Assembly (NCBI GenBank): GCA_943788055.1
Contig: CALSOU010000002.1
Span: 1 to 64,000, forward strand
DNA: 64,000 nt
Direction of reading: 5' to 3'
DNA from: an uncultured Saprospiraceae bacterium
GTDB taxonomy: Bacteria > Bacteroidota > Bacteroidia > Chitinophagales > Saprospiraceae
Numbering within the stretch: the stretch's first letter is position 1; the number at the start of each line of letters is the position of its first letter. A program made the position numbers and the translations under genes. Below are positions 28,311 to 37,871 of the stretch, in pieces. The notes under the pieces were generated by a model. The model did not search any database. It saw only the letters and a list, made by a program, of their open reading frames with translations, and had not been told where the DNA came from.

Positions 28311-29513
28311 ATGAATTTACACGAGTATCAAGGAAAACAGTTGTTATCTAAATATGGAGTTGCAATTCAAAGAGGAGTTGTGGTCGAAAATGCTTCTGAA
28401 ATCGACGCGGCACTCAAACAATTAAGAGAAGAGACCAACACAGAATTTGCTGTTGTCAAAGCGCAGATTCACGCTGGAGGACGAGGTAAAGGTGGTGGCG
28501 TAAAAGTTGGCAAAAATGATGCTGAAATAAAAGAATATGCTGAGAACATCTTAGGTATGATGCTTAAGACTCCTCAGACTCCTGGCGGTCTTGACGGAGA
28601 GGGCAAATTGGTGAGTAAAGTATTAATCGCTGAAGATAGCTACGCGCCTGATTTCGATGCTTGTAAAGAATACTATGTGTCGATCATGTTGGATCGTGAA
28701 AAGAAAAGAAACGTAATTATTTACAGTACAGAAGGTGGAATGAACATAGAAGAAGTGGCAGAACAAACACCTCATTTAGTTCACAAAGAGCACATTCATC
28801 CTCATATCGGCCTACAAGGTTTCCAAGCTAGAAAAATTGCCTTTAATCTTGGTCTTAGTGGTCAAGCTTTCAAAGAAATGACTAAATTCATAAATAAGCT
28901 TTATGCTGCTTTCTTGGGTTCAGATGCGTCATTATTTGAAATCAATCCGACTATCAAAACTGCGGATGATAGAATCGTTGCTGTTGACTGTAAAGTAAGC
29001 CTTGATGAAAATGCTCTTTATCGCCATAAGGATTTGGCTGAGATGCGCGATACTTCAGAAGAAGATCCTACTGAGGTAGAAGCTCAGAGTTATGGCCTAA
29101 ATTACGTACAATTGGACGGAAATGTTGGTTGTATGGTAAATGGTGCAGGACTAGCAATGGCAACTATGGATATCATCAAGTTGTCGGGTGGTTCTCCAGC
29201 AAACTTTTTGGATGTGGGAGGAACTGCTGATGCAGCTCGTGTTGAACAAGCATTCCGTATCATTATGAGAGACAAAGGTGTGAAAGCGATCTTAATCAAT
29301 ATCTTTGGAGGTATTGTACGTTGTGATCGTGTTGCACAAGGAGTTGTTGACGCTTACAAAAACATAGGAAATATTGATATTCCGATTATTGTTAGACTTC
29401 AAGGTACGAATGCAGATATAGCAAAGAAACTTATCGACGAATCTGGCTTAGAAGTTCATTCAGCAATTCAACTGGGTGAAGCTGCTGGTTTGGTAGAAAA
29501 CCTAATCAAGTAA
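28311..29513 (+). CDS. sucC: Succinyl-CoA synthetase (ADP-forming), beta subunit
   Basis: TCA cycle enzyme making ATP or GTP from succinyl-CoA. The N-terminus MNLHEYQGKQLLSKYGV and the ATP-grasp segment KAQIHAGGRGKGGGVKVG are characteristic, as are FEINPTIKTADDRIVAVDCK and the carboxyl-domain INIFGGIVRCDRVAQGVV. At 400 residues the length is normal. The alpha subunit gene (sucD) is not adjacent, as is common in Bacteroidetes. It has its own promoter box and a strong terminator, so it is a single-gene unit. Confidence 0.97.
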   Translation: MNLHEYQGKQLLSKYGVAIQRGVVVENASEIDAALKQLREETNTEFAVVKAQIHAGGRGKGGGVKVGKNDAEIKEYAENILGMMLKTPQTPGGLDGEGKLVSKVLIAEDSYAPDFDACKEYYVSIMLDREKKRNVIIYSTEGGMNIEEVAEQTPHLVHKEHIHPHIGLQGFQARKIAFNLGLSGQAFKEMTKFINKLYAAFLGSDASLFEINPTIKTADDRIVAVDCKVSLDENALYRHKDLAEMRDTSEEDPTEVEAQSYGLNYVQLDGNVGCMVNGAGLAMATMDIIKLSGGSPANFLDVGGTADAARVEQAFRIIMRDKGVKAILINIFGGIVRCDRVAQGVVDAYKNIGNIDIPIIVRLQGTNADIAKKLIDESGLEVHSAIQLGEAAGLVENLIK

Positions 29514-29540
29514 TCTCGTAGATATTTGAAGAATTACAAA

Positions 29541-29570
29541 AGCTCATGCGATATCGCATGAGCTTTTTTT
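29541..29570 (+). terminator. Terminator of sucC
   Basis: A perfect 24-base palindrome (AGCTCATGCGAT with its complement) is followed by seven T. It lies 28 bases after the sucC stop. Confidence 0.9.
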
Positions 29571-29657
29571 GTTGTTATATCTTCTGAGTTGAGTCGAGAT
29601 ACTGAGTCTAGAATTCGAAGATGATTCAAGTTAACTTCAATTCATTATCAAGAGGTC

Positions 29658-31556
29658 TTAGGATGCCATATACTCCCATGCAGATTTGTAAAAATCTTCA
29701 GTTTCGATAAATTCAGAAAGATCTCGAAACAGACTATTAGTTGATAAGGTAGATAAATCTCCTACCATCACCAATTTCATCTTGGCTCTGGTCATAGCTA
29801 CATTCAGTCTTCTTTCATCTGATAAGAAGCCTATTGCCGCTCTGTCGTTTGACCTAACCAATGAGATATAGATTATGTCTTTTTCTTGACCCTGAAAACC
29901 GTCAACTGTATCTATTTCAATATTCATCCCTTCGAACACCTCATCTTCTTTCACCGAATCTCTGATATACTGAACTTGACTAGCATATGGAGAAATAATC
30001 CCAATGTTGTAAGGTAATTGCTTTTCCCTTTGCGTTAGTAGATATTCTCTTAAAATTAAGAATTCTTGACTATTCTTGTATGATCTTTTTTTTGTGTCAA
30101 ACTCTTCTTCAAAACCACATCCACTAGTATCAATCATCACGACGGATTCTTGATCTTCTGGCAACAATCTGTCTTTTACAGTATGATGACTTTTAAGCAA
30201 ATTCTTATAAAATCGAGCATTTGAAAATTGCAGTATTTTTTCATGCATTCGATATTGCGTATCTAAAAGAAAGTCGAAATGTATCTTACCGGTTAATCTG
30301 TCAAGCAAAGTCTTATCCAATTCGTATTTTTTCGCTTCATCGCTTTTTACAACAGGTGCCAATTGCAGGTGATCTCCAGCAAGAATAGTTCTGCGAGCAA
30401 GCCGCATAGCCACCCATGATTCTGGTTCCAATGCCTGTGAAGCTTCGTCAATAACTAGTGTCGAATACTTCAAATGCTCTATAACTCGACTTTGCGTTCC
30501 GATGAGTGTTGTGCATATTACCCTTGCCTCATCAATTAACAAATTAGTCAATCTATCTTCTAATTCTCTTGCCCATTTACGTAGCTCTTTAGCTTCCAGA
30601 CGCATTTGTCTTCGTTCATTTCGCTGTTGCTCTCCAAACTTTCGCTTATGCTGCTCAGCCATTTTTGATGCTTCATTGGCATCGATACGTACTTTCTTGA
30701 TATGTTTCCAATCATTATGATTTCGAGCTTTTTCAGATAGACTAAGGTAGACTAGTTCGTCACCTATTCTAGATATATTTCCAATCCTTAAGACCGGTAC
30801 ATTCTTCTCATCTAGTAGCTTAGCTAGCAAGTCCACTGCATTATTGGAAGGAGCACAAACGAGTATTTTCTTTTCAGTTTTTGCTAGCTGCTCGATGAGA
30901 GCTACCAAGGTAGTTGTTTTACCTGTACCCGGGGGGCCATGTATTATTCCTATTTGCCCACAAGAAGAGATGCTTGAAATTGCGTTCCTTTGCGCATCAT
31001 TGAGATAATCAGGTAGTGCTTGAAGATCGACAGGGTGATGCCATTCTTCTTGAAAAGCATCTTCATTATCCAGACCATCTCTGATTGTAATGATATGTTC
31101 CTCCTTCGATTTTAACAACGAATCAATTGAGTTTCTCATCACCTTGTAGGGTCTTTCATCGTATACTAATTCTAGGCCTACGTTTCCATACTGTATATCG
31201 TTATCGTGCATTAATCTTTCATCCAGCACAGATACTACAGCCCTATCTTTTCGTATGTGCGACAAAACGCCTTGATAGTCTTTGTCCCTGCCTTCTTTGA
31301 ATAAACGAACTCCTGCTCCAACCTTCAATTTATGAGGTTCACCAGTCATTCTAGTGCGTTCAACCTGGACTTCAACTACATCACCGATTCCGTATCTTCT
31401 CGAATTTATCTTCACACCCCACCATAACAGTCCAGAATCTAATCGTTGACTCACCGATCTTTTCGCAGCAAGATTCTTAAAGTACTGCTCTTCATTCTTT
31501 CTTTCAGCTTCAATAGCTTTCAACATATTCCTATATCGAGCAAATTTCTCTTCCAT
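29658..31556 (-). CDS. SF1 DNA/RNA helicase, IGHMBP2/UPF1-like
   Basis: ATP-driven helicase of superfamily 1B. An N-terminal beta-barrel-like domain of about 175 residues precedes motif I GPPGTGKTTT (207-216), motif II in STLVIDEASQALEPE, motif III ILAGDHLQLAPV, then LDTQYRMHEKI (motif IV region), DTVDGFQGQEKDII (motif V) and RLNVAMTRAKMKLVMVGD (motif VI). A charged helical insertion (about 285-325) falls between motifs Ia and II, as in IGHMBP2. At 632 residues it fits the family. It probably acts on nucleic acid in general maintenance. A 97-residue gene lies just upstream. Confidence 0.92.
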   Translation of the reverse strand: MEEKFARYRNMLKAIEAERKNEEQYFKNLAAKRSVSQRLDSGLLWWGVKINSRRYGIGDVVEVQVERTRMTGEPHKLKVGAGVRLFKEGRDKDYQGVLSHIRKDRAVVSVLDERLMHDNDIQYGNVGLELVYDERPYKVMRNSIDSLLKSKEEHIITIRDGLDNEDAFQEEWHHPVDLQALPDYLNDAQRNAISSISSCGQIGIIHGPPGTGKTTTLVALIEQLAKTEKKILVCAPSNNAVDLLAKLLDEKNVPVLRIGNISRIGDELVYLSLSEKARNHNDWKHIKKVRIDANEASKMAEQHKRKFGEQQRNERRQMRLEAKELRKWARELEDRLTNLLIDEARVICTTLIGTQSRVIEHLKYSTLVIDEASQALEPESWVAMRLARRTILAGDHLQLAPVVKSDEAKKYELDKTLLDRLTGKIHFDFLLDTQYRMHEKILQFSNARFYKNLLKSHHTVKDRLLPEDQESVVMIDTSGCGFEEEFDTKKRSYKNSQEFLILREYLLTQREKQLPYNIGIISPYASQVQYIRDSVKEDEVFEGMNIEIDTVDGFQGQEKDIIYISLVRSNDRAAIGFLSDERRLNVAMTRAKMKLVMVGDLSTLSTNSLFRDLSEFIETEDFYKSAWEYMAS

Positions 31557-31576
31557 CTTTACGACATTACATTAAA

Positions 31577-31870
31577 TTATATTCGCTGATATAACTGCTT
31601 AATCACAGGCATTCCATTCGGACTAGTAGTAGCTTGAGAGTGCTCGTACTTCCATCCAAATCGATGTAGATCGTTCAAGTAGTCAACTTCGCTTACAAGG
31701 GCTATTTCTTCACCTTTGCTATCAGTTATTTTGGATTCTAACTCTACGCCTCTTCCAATATCGATCTTAATTTTGATTTTTGTACCCCATACATTTCGCT
31801 CGAGATGAACCATAATATATTGTACTTCTTTGATTTCATTAACATTATGACCGTTAATAAACAGATCCAT
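31577..31870 (-). CDS. Small protein of unknown function
   Basis: A 97-residue cytoplasmic protein starting MDLFINGHNVNEIKEVQYI, with alternating strands (KIKIKIDIGRGVELES) and a C-terminal NDLHRFGWKYEHSQ. It has no signal peptide and no recognised motif. It lies 20 bases upstream of the SF1 helicase on the same strand, so the two are likely one operon; a functional link is possible but not shown. Confidence 0.6.
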   Translation of the reverse strand: MDLFINGHNVNEIKEVQYIMVHLERNVWGTKIKIKIDIGRGVELESKITDSKGEEIALVSEVDYLNDLHRFGWKYEHSQATTSPNGMPVIKQLYQRI

Positions 31871-31979
31871 ATTATTTTATTTTAATAAACACCAAACTAC
31901 CGTTTTTTGGAGTAGTTGCTCTATAAACCTCTGAAAAATATATATTATACGAATAAACAAAAACATCAATTTATAAAAG

Positions 31980-31987
31980 TATCTTTG
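31980..31987 (+). promoter_or_regulatory. Bacteroidetes -7 promoter box TATCTTTG upstream of typA
   Basis: TATCTTTG fits TAnnTTTG and ends 19 bases before the typA ATG. Confidence 0.55.
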
Positions 31988-32006
31988 CGGCAAAATTGTA
32001 AGAAGT

Positions 32007-33785
32007 ATGGAATCTATCCGCAATATCGCTATTATAGCACACGTTGACCACGGTAAAACAACGCTAGTTGACAAAATCATTCAAGAGTGTCAATTAATTG
32101 ATGAACGGAATCAAACTGGTGAATTAATCCTTGACAATAATGATCTTGAGCGAGAAAGAGGGATCACTATTCTATCTAAGAATGTAGCAGTTCAGTACGA
32201 GGGTGTCAAAATTAACATTCTAGACACACCAGGTCACGCCGACTTCGGAGGTGAAGTTGAACGTGTATTGAAAATGGCTGACGGAGTACTCTTGCTAGTT
32301 GATGCTTTTGAAGGGCCAATGCCTCAGACACGTTTCGTACTTGGAAAAGCTATAGAGTTGGGATTGAAACCAATTGTTGTTGTAAATAAAGTGGATAAAG
32401 AAAACTGTAAGCCAGAGGATGTACAAGGCGACGTTTTTGACTTGATGTTCAATCTAGATGCAAGTGAAGATCAACTCGACTTCGTTACAATTTACGGGTC
32501 ATCAAAGCAAAACTGGATGAGCTATGATCACAATCAAAGAACAACAAATATCCGTCCTCTTCTAGACGCAGTTGTCCAGCATATTCCTGAGGCTCCATAC
32601 AATGAAGGTACAGTACAGATGCAGATTACCTCTTTAGATTTCTCTAAATTTCAAGGTAGAATTGCAATTGGAAGACTTTTACGTGGAGATTTAAAAGTAG
32701 GTCAAGACTATACCCTTTGCCAAGCTGATAATAAATTCAAGAAAATTAGGATTAAGGAGTTGTTCCTATTTGAGGGGTTAGGTAGAGTATCTGTTCAAGA
32801 CGTAAGAAGTGGAGATCTATGTGCTGTTGTAGGAATTGAAGATTTCGAAATTGGAGATACGATCGCAGATCTTGAGAATCCAGAGTCATTACAGCGAATT
32901 GCTGTAGATGAACCAACAATGAGTATGTTGTTCACAATTAATAACAGTCCTTTCTTTGGAAAGGAAGGTAAATTTGTAACAAGTAGGCACTTAAGAGAAC
33001 GTCTTTTCAAAGAAACTGAAAAGAATCTTGCATTACGCGTCGAAGAAACTGATACAGAGGATAAGTTTAACGTTTTTGGTAGAGGTATTCTACACTTATC
33101 TGTACTTATTGAAACAATGAGAAGAGAGCAATATGAACTTCAAGTGGGAAAACCTGAAGTACTATTCAAAGAAGTGGACGGCATAAAGTGTGAACCTATT
33201 GAGGCTTTAGTCATTGATGTACCTGAAGATTATTCTGGAAAAGTAATAGAATTAGTAACTCAACGTAAAGGAATGTTGAGCGTAATGGAACCAAAAGGAG
33301 ATGTGCAACATCTTGAATTTGATATCCCTTCAAGAGGTCTTATTGGATTAAGAAACAATATACTTACTACTTCTGCAGGTACTGCTGTCATGACGCATCG
33401 TTTCTCAAAGTACGAACCATTTAAAGGTGACATACCTTCTAGGAATAAAGGATCATTAGTATCAATGGAGCAAGGTCAAGCTTTGGCATATGCGCTAGAT
33501 CGTCTTCAAGATCGAGGCAAGTTCTTTATTGAGCCTGGTGATATAGTTTATAAAGGACAGGTGATTGGAGAGCATACAAGAGAAAATGATATTGAGCTCA
33601 ACGTTATAAAAGGTAAAAAGTTAAGTAACATGCGTTCATCTGGAAATGATGATAGCGCCAAACTTGCACCGAAAATTGAATTTTCTTTGGAAGAGTCTAT
33701 GGAATATATCAGAGACGATGAATATTTGGAGGTTACTCCTGCCAATCTTAGAATGAGAAAGATTGATCTAAAGAAAAAGCTTTAG
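32007..33785 (+). CDS. typA: Ribosome-associated GTPase TypA/BipA
   Basis: Translational GTPase that binds 70S ribosomes and helps growth under stress. The GTPase motifs are AHVDHGKTTLVDKI (G1), GITILSKN (G2), DTPGHADFGGEVERVL (G3) and NKVDKE (G4). Domains II, III and the TypA-specific C-terminal domain follow, with ERERGITI, PSRGLIGLRNNILT and the final ANLRMRKIDLKK tail. At 592 residues the length is normal. It has its own promoter box and is followed after 17 bases by a dehydrogenase gene with a separate promoter box. Confidence 0.97.
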   Translation: MESIRNIAIIAHVDHGKTTLVDKIIQECQLIDERNQTGELILDNNDLERERGITILSKNVAVQYEGVKINILDTPGHADFGGEVERVLKMADGVLLLVDAFEGPMPQTRFVLGKAIELGLKPIVVVNKVDKENCKPEDVQGDVFDLMFNLDASEDQLDFVTIYGSSKQNWMSYDHNQRTTNIRPLLDAVVQHIPEAPYNEGTVQMQITSLDFSKFQGRIAIGRLLRGDLKVGQDYTLCQADNKFKKIRIKELFLFEGLGRVSVQDVRSGDLCAVVGIEDFEIGDTIADLENPESLQRIAVDEPTMSMLFTINNSPFFGKEGKFVTSRHLRERLFKETEKNLALRVEETDTEDKFNVFGRGILHLSVLIETMRREQYELQVGKPEVLFKEVDGIKCEPIEALVIDVPEDYSGKVIELVTQRKGMLSVMEPKGDVQHLEFDIPSRGLIGLRNNILTTSAGTAVMTHRFSKYEPFKGDIPSRNKGSLVSMEQGQALAYALDRLQDRGKFFIEPGDIVYKGQVIGEHTRENDIELNVIKGKKLSNMRSSGNDDSAKLAPKIEFSLEESMEYIRDDEYLEVTPANLRMRKIDLKKKL

Positions 33786-33787
33786 AC

Positions 33788-33795
33788 TATTTTTG
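33788..33795 (+). promoter_or_regulatory. Bacteroidetes -7 promoter box TATTTTTG upstream of the dehydrogenase gene
   Basis: TATTTTTG fits TAnnTTTG, with a TTG at 33763-33765, 22 bases upstream, as possible -33 element. It begins two bases after the typA stop and ends seven bases before the ATG at 33803, so the message may be leaderless or nearly so. Confidence 0.5.
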
Positions 33796-33802
33796 TACTT
33801 TT

Positions 33803-35008
33803 ATGCGCATGAAATATGCCATAATTAGAGAAGATAAAATTCCACCAGATTCTAGAGTGGTATTAACTCCAAGCCAGGTTAAGCAACTGCTTGATCAAGA
33901 GTATGATATTGTAGTACAACGCTCAAGGAATCGTTGTTTCCCCGACTCAGCTTATGAGGCTTTGCGAATACCTATGGTCGATGAAATATCCGATCGCGAT
34001 GTTCTCATCGGTGTCAAGGAGGTTCCCAAAGAAAATATCCTGACGGGAAAGACTTATTTCATGTTCTCTCATACGATAAAAGAGCAGCCCTATAATCAGG
34101 GATTATTACGTAGAATTATCGCTAAGAAGTCGAGTTTAATCGATTATGAAATGCTTACTAACCAAAGAGGTGCAAGAGTAATTGCTTTTGGAAAATTTGC
34201 GGGTATGGTAGGTGCTCATAATGCAATGCATACTTATGGTAAAAGAACTGGAGAATTTGATCTACCACGTATGCATAGTATTGATGACTACAAGGCAGCA
34301 AAAGAGGTATATAAGACAATAAAATTTCCACCGGTTAAAATCGTTTTGACAGGCACCGGTCGAGTTAGTGAGGGTGCAGCACTTGTCCTGAGTGACATGG
34401 GGATTAGAAAAGTTACGCCACTTGACTTTTTGGAGGAAAGTTATGACGAACCAGTTTATTCTCAACTCACGGCTTTTTACTATGTAAAAAGAAAAGATGG
34501 TAATGTTTTTGAAAAAGTAGAGGATTTCTACAATAATCCGACAGATTTTGAGTCCGAGTTTGAACACTACACTCATGCAGCGGACATCATGATTAATGGA
34601 ATCTACTGGGATCCACAAGCGCCAGCCTTCTTTACCTCTGATCAGATGAACCAAGCAGATTTCAACATTAAAGTAATCGCAGACGTAACTTGTGATATAG
34701 CACCAGAATCAAGTATACCTAGTACTTTGAAAGCCTCAACCATCAAGGATCCAATTTTTGGGTACAATCCAAAAACAAGGAAAGAAGACAAAGCTTTTCA
34801 AGAGGATGTTGTGGATATGATGACGATTGATAACTTACCCAATGAACTACCAAAAGATGCTTCCGAAGCTTTCGGTAATATGTTTATCGAACATGTTTTA
34901 CCAGAGCTCGCTAAAGAAGACAGCGAAATGATCGAAAAAGCCACAATCATCAACAAAGGTAAACTTGGCAAGCATTTCGAGTATCTGAGAGATTACGCAG
35001 GTTTGTAA
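33803..35008 (+). CDS. NAD(P)-dependent saccharopine/alanine dehydrogenase-like protein
   Basis: A 401-residue protein of the alanine dehydrogenase/PNT N-terminal fold, closest in pattern to NAD-dependent saccharopine dehydrogenases. The N-terminus (AIIREDKIPPDSRVVLTPSQ) matches the RREdK-type substrate-binding start. The Rossmann motif is VLTGTGRVSEGAALVLSDMG (about 180-199), followed by MINGIYWDPQAPAFF and VIADVTCDIAPES. It probably makes or breaks an amino-acid-keto-acid conjugate such as saccharopine; the true substrate is uncertain. A second ATG two codons in (33809) is an alternative start. Confidence 0.82.
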   Translation: MRMKYAIIREDKIPPDSRVVLTPSQVKQLLDQEYDIVVQRSRNRCFPDSAYEALRIPMVDEISDRDVLIGVKEVPKENILTGKTYFMFSHTIKEQPYNQGLLRRIIAKKSSLIDYEMLTNQRGARVIAFGKFAGMVGAHNAMHTYGKRTGEFDLPRMHSIDDYKAAKEVYKTIKFPPVKIVLTGTGRVSEGAALVLSDMGIRKVTPLDFLEESYDEPVYSQLTAFYYVKRKDGNVFEKVEDFYNNPTDFESEFEHYTHAADIMINGIYWDPQAPAFFTSDQMNQADFNIKVIADVTCDIAPESSIPSTLKASTIKDPIFGYNPKTRKEDKAFQEDVVDMMTIDNLPNELPKDASEAFGNMFIEHVLPELAKEDSEMIEKATIINKGKLGKHFEYLRDYAGL

Positions 35009-35034
35009 AACACAGTCTTTCTAAGACAATCACA

Positions 35035-35352
35035 TTACATCAATCCTAAAATCTTAGCGTATTTGAGCATTTCTGACTGGTTAGATATTTTTAGCTTACC
35101 AGTTAGCAATGCCATCATTGGATTTAGATCCTTTTTGATTAGTTTTGCTAAGTTTTCTGCAGTAGACTTCACCACGCAAGTAGGCTCCCCTTCTAGACCT
35201 TCTTTTGCTGTTAGTACTCCATCTTCAATAGCCATAGTAACCTCTCCTCCTTCATCTCCAGAAAGTATGAAGTGAAATCGCGTATTATGTCCTTCCAATA
35301 CATCTTTGTTACTCTTTTCTGGCAATGCCAGTAAAAACTCTTTTGCATTCAT
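35035..35352 (-). CDS. SCP2 sterol-binding domain protein
   Basis: A 105-residue stand-alone SCP2-like domain: a beta-sheet with TRFHFILSGDEGGEVTMAIEDG, then CVVKSTAENLAKLIKKDLNPMMALLTGKLKIS, which is the hallmark GKLKI(S/K)G-type segment, and a final LKYAKILGLM helix. Such proteins bind hydrophobic ligands such as fatty acyl-CoA. It lies six bases downstream of the OmpA-like gene on the same strand and may be cotranscribed with it. Confidence 0.85.
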   Translation of the reverse strand: MNAKEFLLALPEKSNKDVLEGHNTRFHFILSGDEGGEVTMAIEDGVLTAKEGLEGEPTCVVKSTAENLAKLIKKDLNPMMALLTGKLKISNQSEMLKYAKILGLM

Positions 35353-35358
35353 TACTTT

Positions 35359-37074
35359 CTATTTTAATCTACGACCATTTTCAAATTGAACGACATACGA
35401 TCCTGGATACTTACGTGAAGTCGTCCTTGAAACAAATTCATCAGCTTCATTCTGGGTTTTAAAGTTACCAATCATGTATAGCATCGATCCCGAACTTGCC
35501 TTATACTCTAGTAAGTCTTCATGCTCTTTAAAAATCTCGTGATCGGTAGAGATTGGGTCTTTACTAGATTGAATGACAACTTTATAGCCAGTATAATCAT
35601 CTAGTTTATATCTTTCTGCCTGGGCCTTTTTCATCTCATTATATCTCCTTCTCTGCTCAGCCACAGATCCTTGAACTATTGAATTTTCTACTTGGGGCAT
35701 TTGCTTCTGGCGTATTACCTTTGCAGGAAGCTCGTTTTCTACATTCAAATCCTCCGTTTTACCACTACTTGGACTTAGACTACTAGTAACCTTTATAGCC
35801 GTTTCTTCCACCACTTCTTCTATCATTTGATTCTTCTCTTGAGCAGTCTGCTTATTGACAATCTGCTCCTGATTATCCGATAAAGGGCTTTCATTAATTG
35901 CCGACTCTCCCACACTAGAAGCTTTTTCAACCTTAGTCTCTATTTCTCCTTCAAGGACAGACTTGGTAAACTCTTCTTCAAGCCGTATTTCTGCTATAGT
36001 CTTTTGAATTCGATTTTTATTAGTGATATTCAACACTTTAATTTCAGTTCTGCGATTCTGCTGATGTTCTCCTTCTGAACACTCTACCCCATCAGCACAA
36101 CCATTTACCAATGATGTTTCTCCGTAGCCTGCAGCAATGATCGAATTTCTAGGAATATCAAGACGATTCACCAAGTAATCAACTGCTGTTTTCGCCCTTG
36201 CTTCTGACAGCTTTTGATTGTCAAAAGTTGTTCCGCGAGAATCTGTATGAGAGCCAAGTTCAACAGAAACATGGGGGTTATCTTTAAGTGCTGTTGCTAG
36301 ATCTTTAAGTGCTTTTTTTGCTTCCGGTCGTAAATTTGATTTAGCGTAGTCATAATAAATATTCTTTACCTCAAAAGTCTTTCCAGAAAACAGCGGCACT
36401 AATTCTACGTTCGCCAATAGAACCCCCATTTCGTTCCCATCAGTCAAATTATCAACTACACCAGGCTGAACACTCCCTACTCCTTCAAAACACAAGATAC
36501 ACCCCTCAACATTGACATAGGCCTCCATTCTCTTTGTAAAAAAACCCTCTTTTCTAATCATCAAAGTATAGTGATTCCCCTTGTCAAAGTGCACATCAAA
36601 CTCGAGGTTTGGGTGATCTTTTAGATTTAAAATCTCCTCCTTGGTTGTGTTATTATATACTTCGATCCATGCTCCTCTGATTGCATCAACAGGAATATCA
36701 TCGCTATCTCTTGTTGGTGCTAGGGTAACTTCAAAATCGTAGCCAGGTTCGCGTTCCATTTGTATCTTCACAAATTGCTTCTTTCCCTGCGCTGTGTTTT
36801 TGGTTGTAAACTCTAGTGTTTGGAGCTTAAACAGCTGCTTTTTGGCGGAAGCCACATAATATTGATCCCTAGGCAAGTCGATTTCAAAGTAACCTTCATT
36901 ATTGCTATATATCTTCCCGACCTCTTGACCTGAAGTTTTGTTGGTGATCGATACTAAAACCTGATTAAGAGATCCCCTATTTCCAGTTTCAAATACGTAA
37001 CCAATAACAGTAACATTTTGCGCATTCAGGCTTACGCCCAAAAGGCAGAAAAGAATGAAAAAGCGGTAATTCAT
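35359..37074 (-). CDS. OmpA-family peptidoglycan-binding protein with SPOR-like end
   Basis: A 571-residue envelope protein. It has a signal peptide (FILFCLLGVSLNAQ), an N-terminal CarboxypepD-regulatory-like domain (about 22-100), a second beta domain (about 115-225), an OmpA C-terminal domain (about 235-350) with HTDSRGTTFDNQKLSEARA and QQNRRTEIKVL, a low-complexity Glu-rich linker (about 355-480), and a C-terminal SPOR-like domain (YTGYKVVIQSSKDP to YPGSYVVQFENGR). The OmpA part would bind diaminopimelate of peptidoglycan and the SPOR part denuded glycan. It resembles the OmpA proteins found with gliding and PorE-type envelope machinery. Confidence 0.87.
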   Translation of the reverse strand: MNYRFFILFCLLGVSLNAQNVTVIGYVFETGNRGSLNQVLVSITNKTSGQEVGKIYSNNEGYFEIDLPRDQYYVASAKKQLFKLQTLEFTTKNTAQGKKQFVKIQMEREPGYDFEVTLAPTRDSDDIPVDAIRGAWIEVYNNTTKEEILNLKDHPNLEFDVHFDKGNHYTLMIRKEGFFTKRMEAYVNVEGCILCFEGVGSVQPGVVDNLTDGNEMGVLLANVELVPLFSGKTFEVKNIYYDYAKSNLRPEAKKALKDLATALKDNPHVSVELGSHTDSRGTTFDNQKLSEARAKTAVDYLVNRLDIPRNSIIAAGYGETSLVNGCADGVECSEGEHQQNRRTEIKVLNITNKNRIQKTIAEIRLEEEFTKSVLEGEIETKVEKASSVGESAINESPLSDNQEQIVNKQTAQEKNQMIEEVVEETAIKVTSSLSPSSGKTEDLNVENELPAKVIRQKQMPQVENSIVQGSVAEQRRRYNEMKKAQAERYKLDDYTGYKVVIQSSKDPISTDHEIFKEHEDLLEYKASSGSMLYMIGNFKTQNEADEFVSRTTSRKYPGSYVVQFENGRRLK

Positions 37075-37162
37075 GAATTTGTCTTTAAATATTTTTGAAT
37101 AGTACTATTGGTACTATTAACGTGCTTATTACAAAAATCAAATTGACATAGTTCCAAAAGAA

Positions 37163-37825
37163 TTAATCGTCAATCTCCATTTCTTTCACGTTTTCAGAAA
37201 CTACTAACTTGCCAGCTGTAGATTGTCGGATCTCATCAATGGTTACTCCTGGTGCAATTTCAAGTAAATGAAATGCACCCTCCTTGATTTCTAAGTAACC
37301 TAAGTTAGTCATAACTTTTTTGATACATGCTTTTCCAGTAAGCGGCAGAGTACAGCTTGGAAGTAGCTTAGAATGGCCTGCTCTGTTGGTATGCATCATA
37401 GCCACGATAATATTATCGGCTCCAGCAACTAGGTCCATAGCTCCTCCCATTCCTTTAACCATTTTCCCTGGAATTTTCCAGTTTGCTATATCTCCATCTT
37501 GCGAAACTTCCATAGCACCTAAAACCGTAAGATCTACCCTTCCACTTCTAATCATTGCGAAACTCATAGCCGAGTCAAAAAGTGATGAACCAGCTAATGT
37601 TGTTACTGTTTGTTTACCAGCATTAATTAAGTCTGCATCGACCTCCTCTTCTGTCGGAAAAGGACCCATACCTAATAGACCATTTTCAGATTGTAGGACA
37701 ACTTGAATCCCCTCGGGAATATAATTTGCAATCAAAGTGGGAATACCTATTCCCAAATTAACATAGTATCCATCTTGAAGTTCTTTTGCAATTCTTTTTG
37801 CAATACCGTATTTATCCAATCCCAT
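37163..37825 (-). CDS. scoB: Succinyl-CoA:3-ketoacid CoA-transferase subunit B
   Basis: Beta subunit of a class I CoA-transferase that moves CoA between succinyl-CoA and acetoacetate in ketone body use. The catalytic Glu47 lies in VVLQSENGLLGMG, preceded by YYVNLGIGIPTL, and followed by DLTVLGAMEVSQDGDIANW and KGMGGAMDLVAG. At 220 residues the length is normal. It follows the alpha subunit gene after 46 bases on the same strand. Confidence 0.94.
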   Translation of the reverse strand: MGLDKYGIAKRIAKELQDGYYVNLGIGIPTLIANYIPEGIQVVLQSENGLLGMGPFPTEEEVDADLINAGKQTVTTLAGSSLFDSAMSFAMIRSGRVDLTVLGAMEVSQDGDIANWKIPGKMVKGMGGAMDLVAGADNIIVAMMHTNRAGHSKLLPSCTLPLTGKACIKKVMTNLGYLEIKEGAFHLLEIAPGVTIDEIRQSTAGKLVVSENVKEMEIDD

Positions 37826-37871
37826 TACTAATTAATTTGTCTTTTTCTCTTAGGTAAAATGTTTACAAAGG